DNA of 15,549 nucleotides from UBA57 sp013378375 (GCA_013378375.1 JACAFT010000023.1:1-15549), one strand, 5' to 3'; positions 1 through 7,867 are shown, counted from the stretch's first letter. The notes: generated by a model not told the origin, from the letters alone. Program-made: numbers and translations.

Positions 1-362
1 ATGCATTCTGTTACTAGATTGTATTTAATATTTGCAGCAACTCTTGGAGCTAAATCTTTTCCAATTGAAGTACCTGAAAATAATATAATTTCTGGTTCTA
101 ATTGATTGATAGCTATTAATATTGCATTTTTGTATAATTCGGGTGAATATTTATCTATGTTACTTGTTGCTCCACTTAACAAAGAATTTATTCCAAATTG
201 ATTTAATTTGTTTAAATTCTTTTCATCTAATTCTCCCATAATTATTACATTATTCTCTAAATTCTTTTCTGATGATATTTTTTGACTTTCTGATAATAAT
301 TCTAACGATGAATTCTTTACATCATTATTTTTTGTTTCTATTATGCTTAATATTCCCGACAT
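1..362 (-). CDS. etfA: Electron transfer flavoprotein alpha subunit, N-terminal part (partial)
   Basis: Reading leftward from ATG at 362, 120 codons are visible before the window edge, beginning MSGILSIIET. The visible part is the N-terminal ETF-alpha domain: a Rossmann-like pattern with 'IILFSGTSIGKDLAPRVAA' near residues 94-112, which matches the 'GxTxxGrdlaPrlAa' signature of the family. The FAD-binding C-terminal domain would lie outside the window. ETF-alpha pairs with ETF-beta to carry electrons from FAD-linked dehydrogenases to the quinone pool. The start lies 10 nt after the etfB stop, so the two are almost certainly co-transcribed in the order beta-alpha. The family call is firm; the dehydrogenase partner is not visible here. 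Confidence 0.9.
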   Translation of the reverse strand, partial: MSGILSIIETKNNDVKNSSLELLSESQKISSEKNLENNVIIMGELDEKNLNKLNQFGINSLLSGATSNIDKYSPELYKNAILIAINQLEPEIILFSGTSIGKDLAPRVAANIKYNLVTEC

Positions 363-372
363 TTAATTCACA

Positions 373-1128
373 CTATATTAATTTTCTTTCTTCTCGTAGA
401 ATTCTTATTAATTCTGGTACCGCTGATGTATTTCCATCAATTATTATGCCTTCTTCTCTTTGAGCAGGATATTCTAATTTGATTAGCTTTGAGTTACTTT
501 TCTCGGCAGTATTTACATTGACTATGTTGATTGTCTTTTTCTTTGCGGCCATTAAATCCTTTAATGACGGATATCTTAATTCATTTTTTCCTTTTTCATG
601 CGTTATAATTAATGGAAGTATGCCTTCAAATACCTCTATTCCACTTTCTGTTTCTCTGTTTGCTGTTATAGTATTGTTATTTAGACTAAATTCTGAACAA
701 TTCGAAATACATGGAATTTTATTTATTTCACCAACCATTATTCCTATTTGATTGTTATCTTGATCTACTGATTTTTTCCCGAATAATATTAGATCAAATC
801 CTTGTTTATTGATTTCTTTTGCGATTGTATCTGCTATGAAATCCACATTATCAATATCTTCTTCAATCAGTATATGAATGGCATTATCTGCTCCTGTAGC
901 TAGAGCCTTAGTTAATGATTGTTTGACTCTTTCCGGACCTGCTGAAATTATGGTTATTTCAACATTTGAATCTTTATCTTTTATTTTTAAAGCCCCTTCT
1001 AAAGCATATTCGTCATACGGATTTATTTCATATTTAATTCCATTTTTATCAATTGTTTTATTATCGTCAGAAATCTTTAATCTTGTTGCTGTGTCTGGTA
1101 CTTGTTTAATACAAACTGCTATCTTCAT
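373..1128 (-). CDS. etfB: Electron transfer flavoprotein beta subunit
   Basis: The 251-residue product, close to the usual ETF-beta length, opens with MKIAVCIKQVPD, the family's hallmark N-terminus. It also has 'DNAIHILIEEDIDNVD', the adenine-nucleotide-site region 'DQDNNQIGIMVGEINKIP', and the C-terminal 'YPSLKDLMAAKKK' segment, all typical of ETF-beta. It forms a heterodimer with the downstream alpha subunit. I chose ATG at 1128 because homologues begin at MKIAV. An in-frame ATG at 1164 would add 12 residues (MLNANTSYENKD), and the AT-rich promoter-like stretch around 1176-1192 sits at a good distance for that start, so it remains possible. The gene is divergent from the phosphohexomutase gene at 1210, sharing a short AT-rich promoter region. 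Confidence 0.9.
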   Translation of the reverse strand: MKIAVCIKQVPDTATRLKISDDNKTIDKNGIKYEINPYDEYALEGALKIKDKDSNVEITIISAGPERVKQSLTKALATGADNAIHILIEEDIDNVDFIADTIAKEINKQGFDLILFGKKSVDQDNNQIGIMVGEINKIPCISNCSEFSLNNNTITANRETESGIEVFEGILPLIITHEKGKNELRYPSLKDLMAAKKKTINIVNVNTAEKSNSKLIKLEYPAQREEGIIIDGNTSAVPELIRILREERKLI

Positions 1129-1209
1129 ATCTTTATTTTCATAAGATGTATTTGCATTTAGCATTTGCGATAGCGTTTTATTTGTTATTTTCTAATGTAT
1201 AATTAAATA

Positions 1210-2580
1210 TTGACTGACACGCACAAACTTTTTGGAACGAATGGAATAAGGTTTATTCCAGGAGATGAATTCGATCTTGATTTTGTAATTAAGATGGGCC
1301 TCAGCACCGGTTCGTTTTTTCAAGGAAATAATATTATTGTTGGATATGATGGTCGTATTTCTAGTCCATCTTTAGCTAAAGCAATTTCTGCTGGTTTGAT
1401 GGAGTCTGGAAAAAACGTCACTAGTGCTGGTATCGTTCCAACTCCTGCTCTTCAGTTAACTGTAAAAAATTCTTTTTATGACGGCGGTATTATGATTACT
1501 GCATCACATAATCCTCCAGAATATAATGGCATCAAAGTTATTTCTTCTTCTGGATTGGAAATATCACGAGATGAGGAAACAACCGTTGAAAGAATTTATT
1601 TCAATCAAAAATATTCTAGACAGGATTGGAAATCAGTCGGCACTATGAATTCAAATACTTCTGTTATTGTTGATTATATTTCATCCATACTGAAGAATGT
1701 TGATATTGAATCTGTAAAAAAACGTAAACTTAAGATAGTTATTGATTCAGGAAATGGCACTCAGTCGTTAAGTGCACCTTTTGTAGCAGAATCTCTTGGT
1801 TGTGAGGTTCTTACAATAAATAGTCATATTGATTCTAATTTTTCAGGGAGAGGAGGTGAACCTACTCCGAAAACTTTAGACATGCTTTCTAAATACGTTG
1901 TTGAAAATCAAGCTGACATCGGAGTGGGTTATGATGGAGATGGTGATAGAAGTATATTTTGTGATGAAAATGGCGTTGTTTTCTGGGGTGATAAATCTGG
2001 AACACTTGTTGCAAAACATTTAATTCAAAAAGGTATGAAAACTCCAATAATTACAACTATTGCTACTTCTCAAATAATTGATAAAATGGCTTCTGATTAT
2101 AATGTTGACGTTTATCGTACTAAAGTAGGTAGTGTTGATGTATCTCATAAAATGCAAGAACTTGATTCTAAATTTGGTTTTGAAGAAAATGGAGGATGTC
2201 TTTATACGCCTCATATCGAAGTCAGAGATGGAGCTATGGGTACTGCCTTGTTACTTGAGGTCTTATCGACAGATACTAGAAGTTTATCTGCCCATGTTGA
2301 AGATCTTCCTAAATTTTATCAATCCAAAACAAAATTTTCTTGCCCTGTTGAATTTCGAACTTCAATTCTTGATTATATACATTCTCAATTGGACGAAAAA
2401 TCTGACAGAACTGATGGTCTTAAAATTTGGTGGAATGATACAAGTTGGTCTCTAATTCGTCCTAGTGGGACTGAGCCTATTATAAGGTTGTTTAACGAAT
2501 CTGATGATGAATCTGAACTCGAGAATATTAATAGAAAGTGTTCTACGCTACTCGAAGAGCAAATCAAAAAGTTAATTTAA
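1210..2580 (+). CDS. glmM: Phosphoglucosamine mutase / phosphomannomutase family protein (first of two)
   Basis: This is a 456-residue alpha-D-phosphohexomutase. All four active-site elements are present: the phosphoserine loop TASHNP (Ser99), the metal-binding loop DGDGDR (Asp242, 244, 246), the sugar-binding loop EENGG (325-329) and the phosphate-binding loop RPSGTEP (417-423). The N-terminal LFGTNGIR is typical of archaeal GlmM/PMM proteins. These enzymes interconvert 6-phospho and 1-phospho sugars in the cytoplasm to feed UDP-GlcNAc or GDP-mannose synthesis. Which sugar is used cannot be read from the sequence, so the symbol is provisional. The start is TTG at 1210: an in-frame TAA at 1204 excludes anything further upstream, and LFGTNGIR follows at once. 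Its 3' end overlaps the convergent second mutase by 9 nt. Confidence 0.88.
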   Translation: MTDTHKLFGTNGIRFIPGDEFDLDFVIKMGLSTGSFFQGNNIIVGYDGRISSPSLAKAISAGLMESGKNVTSAGIVPTPALQLTVKNSFYDGGIMITASHNPPEYNGIKVISSSGLEISRDEETTVERIYFNQKYSRQDWKSVGTMNSNTSVIVDYISSILKNVDIESVKKRKLKIVIDSGNGTQSLSAPFVAESLGCEVLTINSHIDSNFSGRGGEPTPKTLDMLSKYVVENQADIGVGYDGDGDRSIFCDENGVVFWGDKSGTLVAKHLIQKGMKTPIITTIATSQIIDKMASDYNVDVYRTKVGSVDVSHKMQELDSKFGFEENGGCLYTPHIEVRDGAMGTALLLEVLSTDTRSLSAHVEDLPKFYQSKTKFSCPVEFRTSILDYIHSQLDEKSDRTDGLKIWWNDTSWSLIRPSGTEPIIRLFNESDDESELENINRKCSTLLEEQIKKLI

Positions 2581-3867
2581 TATTTTTTTAATTGTTTGTT
2601 CGTATTTTTTAATTAACTTGTTTACATCATTTTTGCTTTTCGCTTCTGCTGATATCCTGATACATTTTTCTGTATTTGACGGCCTAATTAACACCCAACT
2701 ATCTTTTGTTTGATTAATTTTTATTCCGTCTATCGATGTAACATTTTTATTTTTTAGAAAATGTGTTTGAATCATACTGAAATTACTTGGATCGGTAATT
2801 ATTTTTATTCGACTTTGATTAAATTTTTCAATATCTGAAAATATATTATCTACACTTCCAAATTTCTCTACCAAATAAGATGTCATTAATGCTAATAGTA
2901 TTCCATCCCTGCACAAATTAAAATCTGGATAAATAAAACCTCCGCTGCTTCCTTCTCCTCCCAATTCACATTTCTCACTTAGTATTTTGTTCAATACGCT
3001 GCCTTCACCTACTGGAGTGGTTATAATTTCACAATTTATTTTCTCTAAATATTTTATAATTGATAACGAACTATCGATACTTATTGCTGCTTTGCTTAAT
3101 TTCTGTTTAAGCTCTACATATTTTATACCTGCTAGTAGAGAAAAATCAGGAGCTATTTTTTCTCCTTTTTCATTCATGATGACTAATCTATCTACATCTG
3201 CGTCAAATGCAAATCCAATTTTACATCCATTTGATGTTATTAATTTTGATAATGAATCTAGTGAATCTTCTGTTGGATTAATTGTTCTAGTAAATATTCC
3301 TGGAAAGTCATTTATTGCGTATACTTCACATCCTAGTTTTGTGAAAATATCTCTCACAAAAGTACTTCCTGCTCCTCCTCCAAAATCCATTGCAATTTTT
3401 AATTTATGAAATCTGTCTTTGTTAAAAAATTCAATTAAATCTGAATCATAACTACTGGATGATTCTTTTATAGTTCCTGTGAATTTGTATTTTCTTATTG
3501 ATTGTTTAGTTATTTCTGTAGGATTGATTATTCTGCCTGGTCTTATAATTAATTTTAATCCATTCCAATCTTTAGGATTATGAGATGATGTTATACAAAT
3601 TCCTCCATCCAAATCATTTTTCTTTACATGTCTGAACACTGATGGAGTTGACGTAATTCCTAAATCTTCTACGTGACATCCAAGTGCCATAAGAACTGAA
3701 GAAACTGTTTCATGTATCATGTTTGATGTGGTTCTCGTATCTCTTCCTATCGCACAAGTTTTTATATTTGAGGATAAAATAAAATCGTATAATACTTCTG
3801 TTATATCATTATTGAAAAGATCTTTTCCAATAATCCCTCTTAGTCCTGATATTGATAATACTGCCAC
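2572..3867 (-). CDS. Phosphohexomutase family protein (second, divergent paralogue)
   Basis: The 431-residue product is a second alpha-D-phosphohexomutase. Its active-site loops are TSSHNP (Ser95), DADVDR (Asp222, 224, 226), GGEGSSGG (303-310) and RPSNTEK (395-401). The N-terminus SISGLRGIIG is of the 'GlmM/PMM-like' type. The metal loop (DADVDR rather than DGDGDR), sugar loop and phosphate loop (Asn for Gly) all differ from the neighbouring mutase, so the two probably prefer different sugar phosphates (phosphomannomutase, phosphoglucomutase or phosphoglucosamine mutase). The metal and phosphoserine ligands are intact, so it should be active. The start is GTG at 3867; no ATG lies upstream in frame. 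It is convergent with the first mutase and overlaps it by 9 nt. Confidence 0.85.
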   Translation of the reverse strand: MAVLSISGLRGIIGKDLFNNDITEVLYDFILSSNIKTCAIGRDTRTTSNMIHETVSSVLMALGCHVEDLGITSTPSVFRHVKKNDLDGGICITSSHNPKDWNGLKLIIRPGRIINPTEITKQSIRKYKFTGTIKESSSSYDSDLIEFFNKDRFHKLKIAMDFGGGAGSTFVRDIFTKLGCEVYAINDFPGIFTRTINPTEDSLDSLSKLITSNGCKIGFAFDADVDRLVIMNEKGEKIAPDFSLLAGIKYVELKQKLSKAAISIDSSLSIIKYLEKINCEIITTPVGEGSVLNKILSEKCELGGEGSSGGFIYPDFNLCRDGILLALMTSYLVEKFGSVDNIFSDIEKFNQSRIKIITDPSNFSMIQTHFLKNKNVTSIDGIKINQTKDSWVLIRPSNTEKCIRISAEAKSKNDVNKLIKKYEQTIKKILN

Positions 3868-3956
3868 AAATCCGTTATGTATGTCTTAATGTTAACTTTT
3901 TTTATCTATTGTTTTATAGTAACATTTTTCATTAATTATATTGTTGTAAATACATA

Positions 3957-4409
3957 ATGAGCAAGTCTCCATTTAATACATATTCAAAGTATTTCTTCGT
4001 CTTGACTAGTGTGATAATCATTAGTACAATAATTATCATGATTATGAGATTTCAAAAAATGGGTGGATTTTACGCTGTTATTCTTAGTATTCTGACAATT
4101 TTACTATTCTTCTATTGGGCTAATTATTTTAGATCGCTTCTTAAAGAACAACCGGGTCTAGGAATTGTTCGTTCTAAAAACAAGATAAGACACGAATTTA
4201 TCAAAAAACCTAATGGCCTTGATTTTATTGCACAAATTCCTGGTCAAATTACAGATCTTCGTGTTAATATTGATGGAGGAAAACTTGTTGTTTCTACTGG
4301 AAAAAATAATTTACTCAAAATTAAAATTCGTGCAAATCTGATTATTGAAAATCATACATTTAAAAATGGAACTTTGATTGTAAATCTAAGAACAAAATCA
4401 AATAAATAA
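3957..4409 (+). CDS. Membrane-anchored protein with Hsp20/alpha-crystallin-like C-terminal domain
   Basis: The 150-residue protein has two predicted membrane helices (about 12-30 and 38-56), a short basic linker, and a soluble C-terminal domain (about 85-147). That domain reads like a small heat-shock or CS-type beta-sandwich: 'AQIPG' then 'LRVNIDGGKLVVS' then 'LLKIKIRA' and 'FKNGTLIVNLR'. This parallels the Hsp20 pattern of a 'DLPG' start, 'VNVDGNxLxI' in the middle and 'YKNGVLxVxLPK' at the end. The match is to a pattern I recall and was not searched. If right, the protein is a membrane-tethered chaperone-like module. The start ATG at 3957 sits just after an AT-rich promoter-like stretch (about 3930-3942). 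Its end overlaps the convergent SpoIIM-like gene by 12 nt. Confidence 0.6.
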   Translation: MSKSPFNTYSKYFFVLTSVIIISTIIIMIMRFQKMGGFYAVILSILTILLFFYWANYFRSLLKEQPGLGIVRSKNKIRHEFIKKPNGLDFIAQIPGQITDLRVNIDGGKLVVSTGKNNLLKIKIRANLIIENHTFKNGTLIVNLRTKSNK

Positions 4410-4916
4410 CATTTCAACGAATGCCCCGACTAGTAATAATGTAAAATTAATTATAATTACTAATAGTGTTCTGATAAATTCATTTTTTATTGATTTATTC
4501 CTCAGACTATTTAGTATGAAAATTCCTTGTGTCATACTTGCTGAATATGCAATAAATTCCAACCAAAAGAATGGTGTTAATGCAGTTAATAGATAAAAAA
4601 TTATTCCATGAGTTCCTACTGTACTTGCAACAGCTCCGAATGCTGTTCCTGTTTGAAAAATTACTAACGTTCCAAAGATTAATCCTATAAATGGAATCAT
4701 CATTAATAACGCAATTTTATAATTGTTTATGAAAATTGTTTTTTCTGAAATATTTTCTGGAATAATATCTTCTAACTGATCAAGAATTTCTGTTGTTTGT
4801 TGAGTGTTTAATGGGATTGAAGAACCGATTAAACCAAATAAAAAAATAATAATTAAGTTGATAATAAACAGGTTTTTCCATTTTTTGGTGAAAATTTTTT
4901 TTAACGTTATTTTCAT
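4398..4916 (-). CDS. SpoIIM / DUF95 family integral membrane protein
   Basis: The 172-residue protein has a basic N-terminus (KITLKKIFTKKWKN), a first membrane helix at about 15-33, a soluble acidic loop (about 38-60), then 'NNYKIALLMMIPFIGLIFG' and further helices around 83-100, 105-135 and 148-171. The pattern N-x-x-x-A followed by a G-rich helix, and later 'TPFFWLEFIAYSASMTQG' with Glu120 in the membrane, is that of stage II sporulation protein M/DUF95, a family widespread in non-sporulating archaea. Its role in archaea is unknown; I infer only that it is a membrane protein. Its start follows the small protein gene upstream on the same strand by 9 nt, suggesting co-transcription from the direction of the genes at 5207 and 6085. 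Confidence 0.7.
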   Translation of the reverse strand: MKITLKKIFTKKWKNLFIINLIIIFLFGLIGSSIPLNTQQTTEILDQLEDIIPENISEKTIFINNYKIALLMMIPFIGLIFGTLVIFQTGTAFGAVASTVGTHGIIFYLLTALTPFFWLEFIAYSASMTQGIFILNSLRNKSIKNEFIRTLLVIIINFTLLLVGAFVEMLFI

Positions 4917-4925
4917 TGTAAATTT

Positions 4926-5207
4926 TTATAGATTTAAAATAACATATAGAAGTCCAAGTGTCAAGGTCATTGTAATTAACGTGGCTATTACAGCAGCTCC
5001 TATTCCTTTTGGCTGTGGTGAACCGCCTTTAAATATGCCTCCTGGCACTAAGATTAATCCTAAGACTAGAACAAACATCGATGTCGCATGTAGGCCTTGA
5101 ATAAATGTTTCTGCTGGAAACAAGAAATTAGTGTCAAATGATATCCATATGCCTGCTGCTCCTGTTATGACAAATGCTAATCCAGGTAAGAGTACTTCCC
5201 AATCCAT
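4926..5207 (-). CDS. Small three-helix membrane protein, function unknown
   Basis: The 93-residue protein has three predicted membrane helices at about 5-25, 38-58 and 69-91, with 'FDTNFLFPAETFIQGLH' between the first two and a glycine- and proline-rich turn (GGIFKGGSPQPKG) between the second and third. I do not recognise the family. It lies between the 281-residue cysteine-bearing membrane protein upstream (33 nt away) and the SpoIIM-like gene downstream (9 nt away), all on the minus strand, so the three probably form one transcription unit close to the oxidase genes. An accessory role in respiratory-complex assembly is a guess from context only. Confidence 0.65.
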   Translation of the reverse strand: MDWEVLLPGLAFVITGAAGIWISFDTNFLFPAETFIQGLHATSMFVLVLGLILVPGGIFKGGSPQPKGIGAAVIATLITMTLTLGLLYVILNL

Positions 5208-5225
5208 AAGGAATTCAAGTAAATG

Positions 5226-5245
5226 AGATAATAAAAATATTATCT
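5226..5245. repeat. Perfect 8-bp hairpin at the end of the 281-codon gene
   Basis: AGATAATA (5226-5233) and TATTATCT (5238-5245) form a perfect inverted repeat with a 4-nt loop. The repeat covers the stop codon of the minus-strand gene ending at 5240 and lies 19 nt before the next minus-strand start at 5207. It could be a processing or attenuation hairpin within the operon, or chance in AT-rich DNA. Confidence 0.4.
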
Positions 5246-6085
5246 TTTAGTAAAAATTCTGCTATTTTCTATTATACATCCGTTTTTATACAGATATTTG
5301 ATATTTCTTAGAATTATAAATGGAGATGAAATTAATAACAATAATGTTATTATAAGAAAAATCTGTTGGTATTGACTACCATATGACACTATTGTTGCTA
5401 ATATTAAAGATCCTGGTAATATATTTGATAAAAATAAACCTGCACATGTTGAACATCCGGTAAATAATCCTGTTAATGTACCTGCACTTAAAACCCATTT
5501 TACGTTATTTTTTGGACGATTTTCTATTGCAAAAGTAATTAACAATAAATTTATTCCAACAAGACTTGAAATCGCAATTAGTAATATTACGTTTAATGGG
5601 AATAACATTATTCCGAAATGTTCTGTTATGTATAATGCTGCGTTGGGATATTGACCTATTCCTCCACAACAATAAATTAATTTAATTGACGGTATTAATA
5701 CTGAATATTCCTGAGAAAAATCTATAGTTGGTTGATATACTATTATTCCTGAAACTACACTAAAAATTATTGCATAACCAAATAATGAAATGAAAAATAC
5801 ATTTCTGTATTTCTTTTTCATCATTAAATCATAAATTAATGATCTTAGATCAAGCTCAATTGGTCTATTTGTAGACAATAGTTTTCTTTGATTTAATATG
5901 ATTCTTTGAATTTGTATACCTATTATTAATAGTCCTATTAGTATACTGATAATGTATAATAATCCAATATATCCAGTTAAAAATGAAAGATTCCGGAAAT
6001 AGTTGTTAATTAATATATTATAACCTAGAGAACTTCCTATAATTATCACGAGTCCAAATATAAACCACTCGTAATTATCATTCAA
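5240..6085 (-). CDS. Six-helix membrane protein with paired cysteines, function unknown
   Basis: The 281-residue protein has about six membrane helices (6-26, 36-60, 95-117, 153-186, 198-223 and 225-260), with a soluble segment at 61-92. Two cysteine sites stand out: CCGG at Cys139-Cys140, just outside a helix, and a CxxC (GCSTCAG, Cys211 and Cys214) inside the fifth helix. His156 is nearby. I do not recognise the family by name. Membrane CxxC motifs occur in copper carriers and thiol-redox proteins, and the neighbouring cox genes make a copper or disulfide role in oxidase assembly plausible, but this is inference. The start is TTG at 6085, with an in-frame TAA upstream. The gene is divergent from the 65-residue protein gene at 6149. 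Confidence 0.65.
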   Translation of the reverse strand: MNDNYEWFIFGLVIIIGSSLGYNILINNYFRNLSFLTGYIGLLYIISILIGLLIIGIQIQRIILNQRKLLSTNRPIELDLRSLIYDLMMKKKYRNVFFISLFGYAIIFSVVSGIIVYQPTIDFSQEYSVLIPSIKLIYCCGGIGQYPNAALYITEHFGIMLFPLNVILLIAISSLVGINLLLITFAIENRPKNNVKWVLSAGTLTGLFTGCSTCAGLFLSNILPGSLILATIVSYGSQYQQIFLIITLLLLISSPFIILRNIKYLYKNGCIIENSRIFTKR

Positions 6086-6148
6086 TAATGATGTTTATTT
6101 ATCATCATTTAAATAAGTACAGAAAATCTAATTAATATTTAATTACTA

Positions 6149-6346
6149 ATGGATATAATGGCTAGAAATTGGTTAGAACCCTTTAATTTTACTTTTGCTC
6201 TGTCCTTTTTATTCACTGGACTGATATTTCCTTTCCCAGCATTAGATAGTGCTGATATATTGGTTCAAGCGTTGCGTTTTGGTTTAATTATATTGGGGGT
6301 CTATCTTATGTTTGGAGTTATAAAAAAACGCCGAACTATGAATTAA
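6149..6346 (+). CDS. Small two-helix membrane protein, function unknown
   Basis: The 65-residue protein has two hydrophobic segments (about 13-29 and 42-59) and a basic C-terminus (KKRRTMN). An ATG three codons in (6158, MARNWLEPFN) is an equally plausible start. It is a single gene between two minus-strand units, in a position that suggests its own promoter: TTTAAATAAG at 6108-6117 lies about 35 nt before the ATG. I do not recognise it. It ends 10 nt before the end of the convergent gene 6357-6923. Confidence 0.5.
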   Translation: MDIMARNWLEPFNFTFALSFLFTGLIFPFPALDSADILVQALRFGLIILGVYLMFGVIKKRRTMN

Positions 6347-6356
6347 TGTAGTTAAA

Positions 6357-6923
6357 TTATTTGAATAATTTGATTTGTTTTGTAATTATATATAATATAT
6401 ACCCAATTGATACAAGTCCCAATTGTGTTATTATTGTAAAAATAAATATTGGTAATATATCCAGTCCTGTAACTGTGACTCCTACAAATGACAGCCAAAA
6501 TGATGTTAATAAAACAAATATTAATGGACCTATTATATTTCCTGGTTTTTTATATTGTCTTATAAAGAATAAACCTAAGAATGTAAATAATGGAGAGAAT
6601 AGATCTATTGCTCCAATTTTTGACGTTGTAGCAATTACCAAATGTCCTAATGTTATTCCAAATATAGCTGACATTCCAAAGAATGCAATAAATGGTGCTA
6701 AAATGAAACCTGGTATTATTGTTAATAAAATATTAATTTCTTCTGATGCAATTACAGCTCCTGATGAATCTATAGCATTAAGTATGTTTGCTGGCAATAA
6801 ACTCAAAATTGAAGTTTCAGGTAGGCCTAAACTTCCTGCTGCAGTTATACCTGCAGTAATTACGAATAAACCAAATCGAGGTATGTTAACAATTCCTTTT
6901 AGTGGGTTTGCTTCTTTCGACAA
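6357..6923 (-). CDS. Five-helix membrane protein translationally linked to cox subunit III
   Basis: The 188-residue protein has predicted helices at about 14-33, 64-92, 105-122, 130-150 and 156-182. The middle reads 'PGFILAPFIAFFGMSAIFGITLGHLV' and 'SPLFTFLGLFFIRQYKKPGN', a layout that reminds me of ECF-transporter S-components or similar small substrate-binding membrane proteins, but no diagnostic motif is present and I do not name it. It starts at TTG (6921-6923), a single nucleotide after the stop of cox subunit III, so translation is very likely coupled. That coupling is the best clue that it serves the oxidase, perhaps as an extra subunit or assembly factor. Confidence 0.65.
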   Translation of the reverse strand: MSKEANPLKGIVNIPRFGLFVITAGITAAGSLGLPETSILSLLPANILNAIDSSGAVIASEEINILLTIIPGFILAPFIAFFGMSAIFGITLGHLVIATTSKIGAIDLFSPLFTFLGLFFIRQYKKPGNIIGPLIFVLLTSFWLSFVGVTVTGLDILPIFIFTIITQLGLVSIGYILYIITKQIKLFK

Positions 6924-6924
6924 A

Positions 6925-7791
6925 TTATGCTATCGCCGCCTGAAAATAAGATAAACCGTCTTGCCACAAAAATGCAAATAAAAATAACCAAACAATATGA
7001 ACAAAATGCCAGTATGTTCCAGCTGCTTCTAAGAAACCATGATTCTCTTCATCAAATTGATTTTTGAATGCTTTGATTGTAACAATTATATTTGCAATAA
7101 CTCCTGCAATTACATGAACTCCATGAATTCCTGTTAGTAAAAAGAATGACGCGCCAAATAATCCGTCTTGAGGAGTTAATTCTCCTGATGTTAAAAGATG
7201 TGGCCATTCGTATCCCATTTGGATAACTGCAAATCCTAATCCAAGAATTACCGCTCCCAGAAAACCATATTTTACTGCAGTATTGTTTCCTTTTTTTACA
7301 CCTGCTGTTGACCACTCAATCATTATACTACTAGCAATCAATAATGCAGTTTGAATACTGGGTATTGCAACATCAAGATGGTGAATCCCCTCTGGAGGCC
7401 AAATTGCATACGAAGATCTCAAATAAAAATACGCTATAAATGCTCCTCCAAAAAATGCTATCTCCGACAAAAGAAACAAAGCAGTAGGAAAACCTACGTC
7501 TCCAATTTCATGGAATTTTCCAGGTGTACCTCCTGCTTTCACCATGTGTTCTGAATCCTTTGTTATTTTTGGCCATCTTGGAATTTCTCCTACTATGAAG
7601 ATAAAAATTAACAATACAAATAATCCTACTAGAGCTGCTCCTAGTTGCAAAGAAAAACCTTTTAGCATAAATATTACTCCTGCTGCTACAAATACTCCAG
7701 CTGCTAAACCAATCAGAGCTGGCATATAAGAATGAACTTCTTCTGTATTCACATGATGCTCAAATTCTACTTTCTCTTCATTATCAGACAT
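6925..7791 (-). CDS. coxC: Heme-copper oxidase subunit III
   Basis: The 288-residue protein has a soluble N-terminus (about 1-22), two extra hydrophobic helices (24-45 and 49-68), a loop with 'GEIPRWPK', then the canonical subunit III core: 'FPTALFLLSEIAFFGGAFIAYFYL' (102-125), 'SSIMIEWSTAGVKKGN', 'FFLLTGIHGVHVIAGV' and the signature 'YWHFVHIVWLFLF' near the C-terminus. Seven membrane helices are expected and seen. Subunit III has no metal centre; it stabilises proton uptake in aa3-type oxidases. It is on the strand opposite to subunits I and II, with a shared regulatory region at 7792-7892. Start is ATG at 7791. Confidence 0.93.
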   Translation of the reverse strand: MSDNEEKVEFEHHVNTEEVHSYMPALIGLAAGVFVAAGVIFMLKGFSLQLGAALVGLFVLLIFIFIVGEIPRWPKITKDSEHMVKAGGTPGKFHEIGDVGFPTALFLLSEIAFFGGAFIAYFYLRSSYAIWPPEGIHHLDVAIPSIQTALLIASSIMIEWSTAGVKKGNNTAVKYGFLGAVILGLGFAVIQMGYEWPHLLTSGELTPQDGLFGASFFLLTGIHGVHVIAGVIANIIVTIKAFKNQFDEENHGFLEAAGTYWHFVHIVWLFLFAFLWQDGLSYFQAAIA

Positions 7792-7821
7792 CTTTAAGTC
7801 AAAAAATTTATGATTATAACC

Positions 7822-7851
7822 ACATATTAACTTTTTTTTTAATTAATATGT
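7822..7851. repeat. Inverted repeat in the divergent cox promoter region
   Basis: ACATATTAA (7822-7830) and TTAATATGT (7843-7851) form a perfect 9-bp inverted repeat 12 nt apart, with a T tract between. It lies midway in the 101-nt gap between subunit III (minus) and the gene at 7893 (plus), so it could be an operator acting on both transcripts. AT-rich composition makes chance palindromes common. Confidence 0.35.
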
Positions 7852-7867
7852 TATTAATTTTCTGTTC

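Noticed and set aside
2987..3409. A 140-codon plus-strand reading frame.
   Set aside because: It is the antisense of the second phosphohexomutase, whose active-site motifs are unmistakable.
3888..3922. ATGTTA/TAACAT short inverted repeat between divergent genes.
   Set aside because: Six-base arms in AT-rich DNA are expected by chance.
6087..6109. AATGATG/CATCATT inverted repeat near the TTG start at 6085.
   Set aside because: The arms are only 7 bp of simple AT-rich repeat, so chance is likely; I would not annotate an operator.
6361..6954. A 197-codon plus-strand reading frame.
   Set aside because: It is antisense to the five-helix membrane protein following coxC. Its composition (many N, I and P) and lack of domains mark it as a shadow frame.
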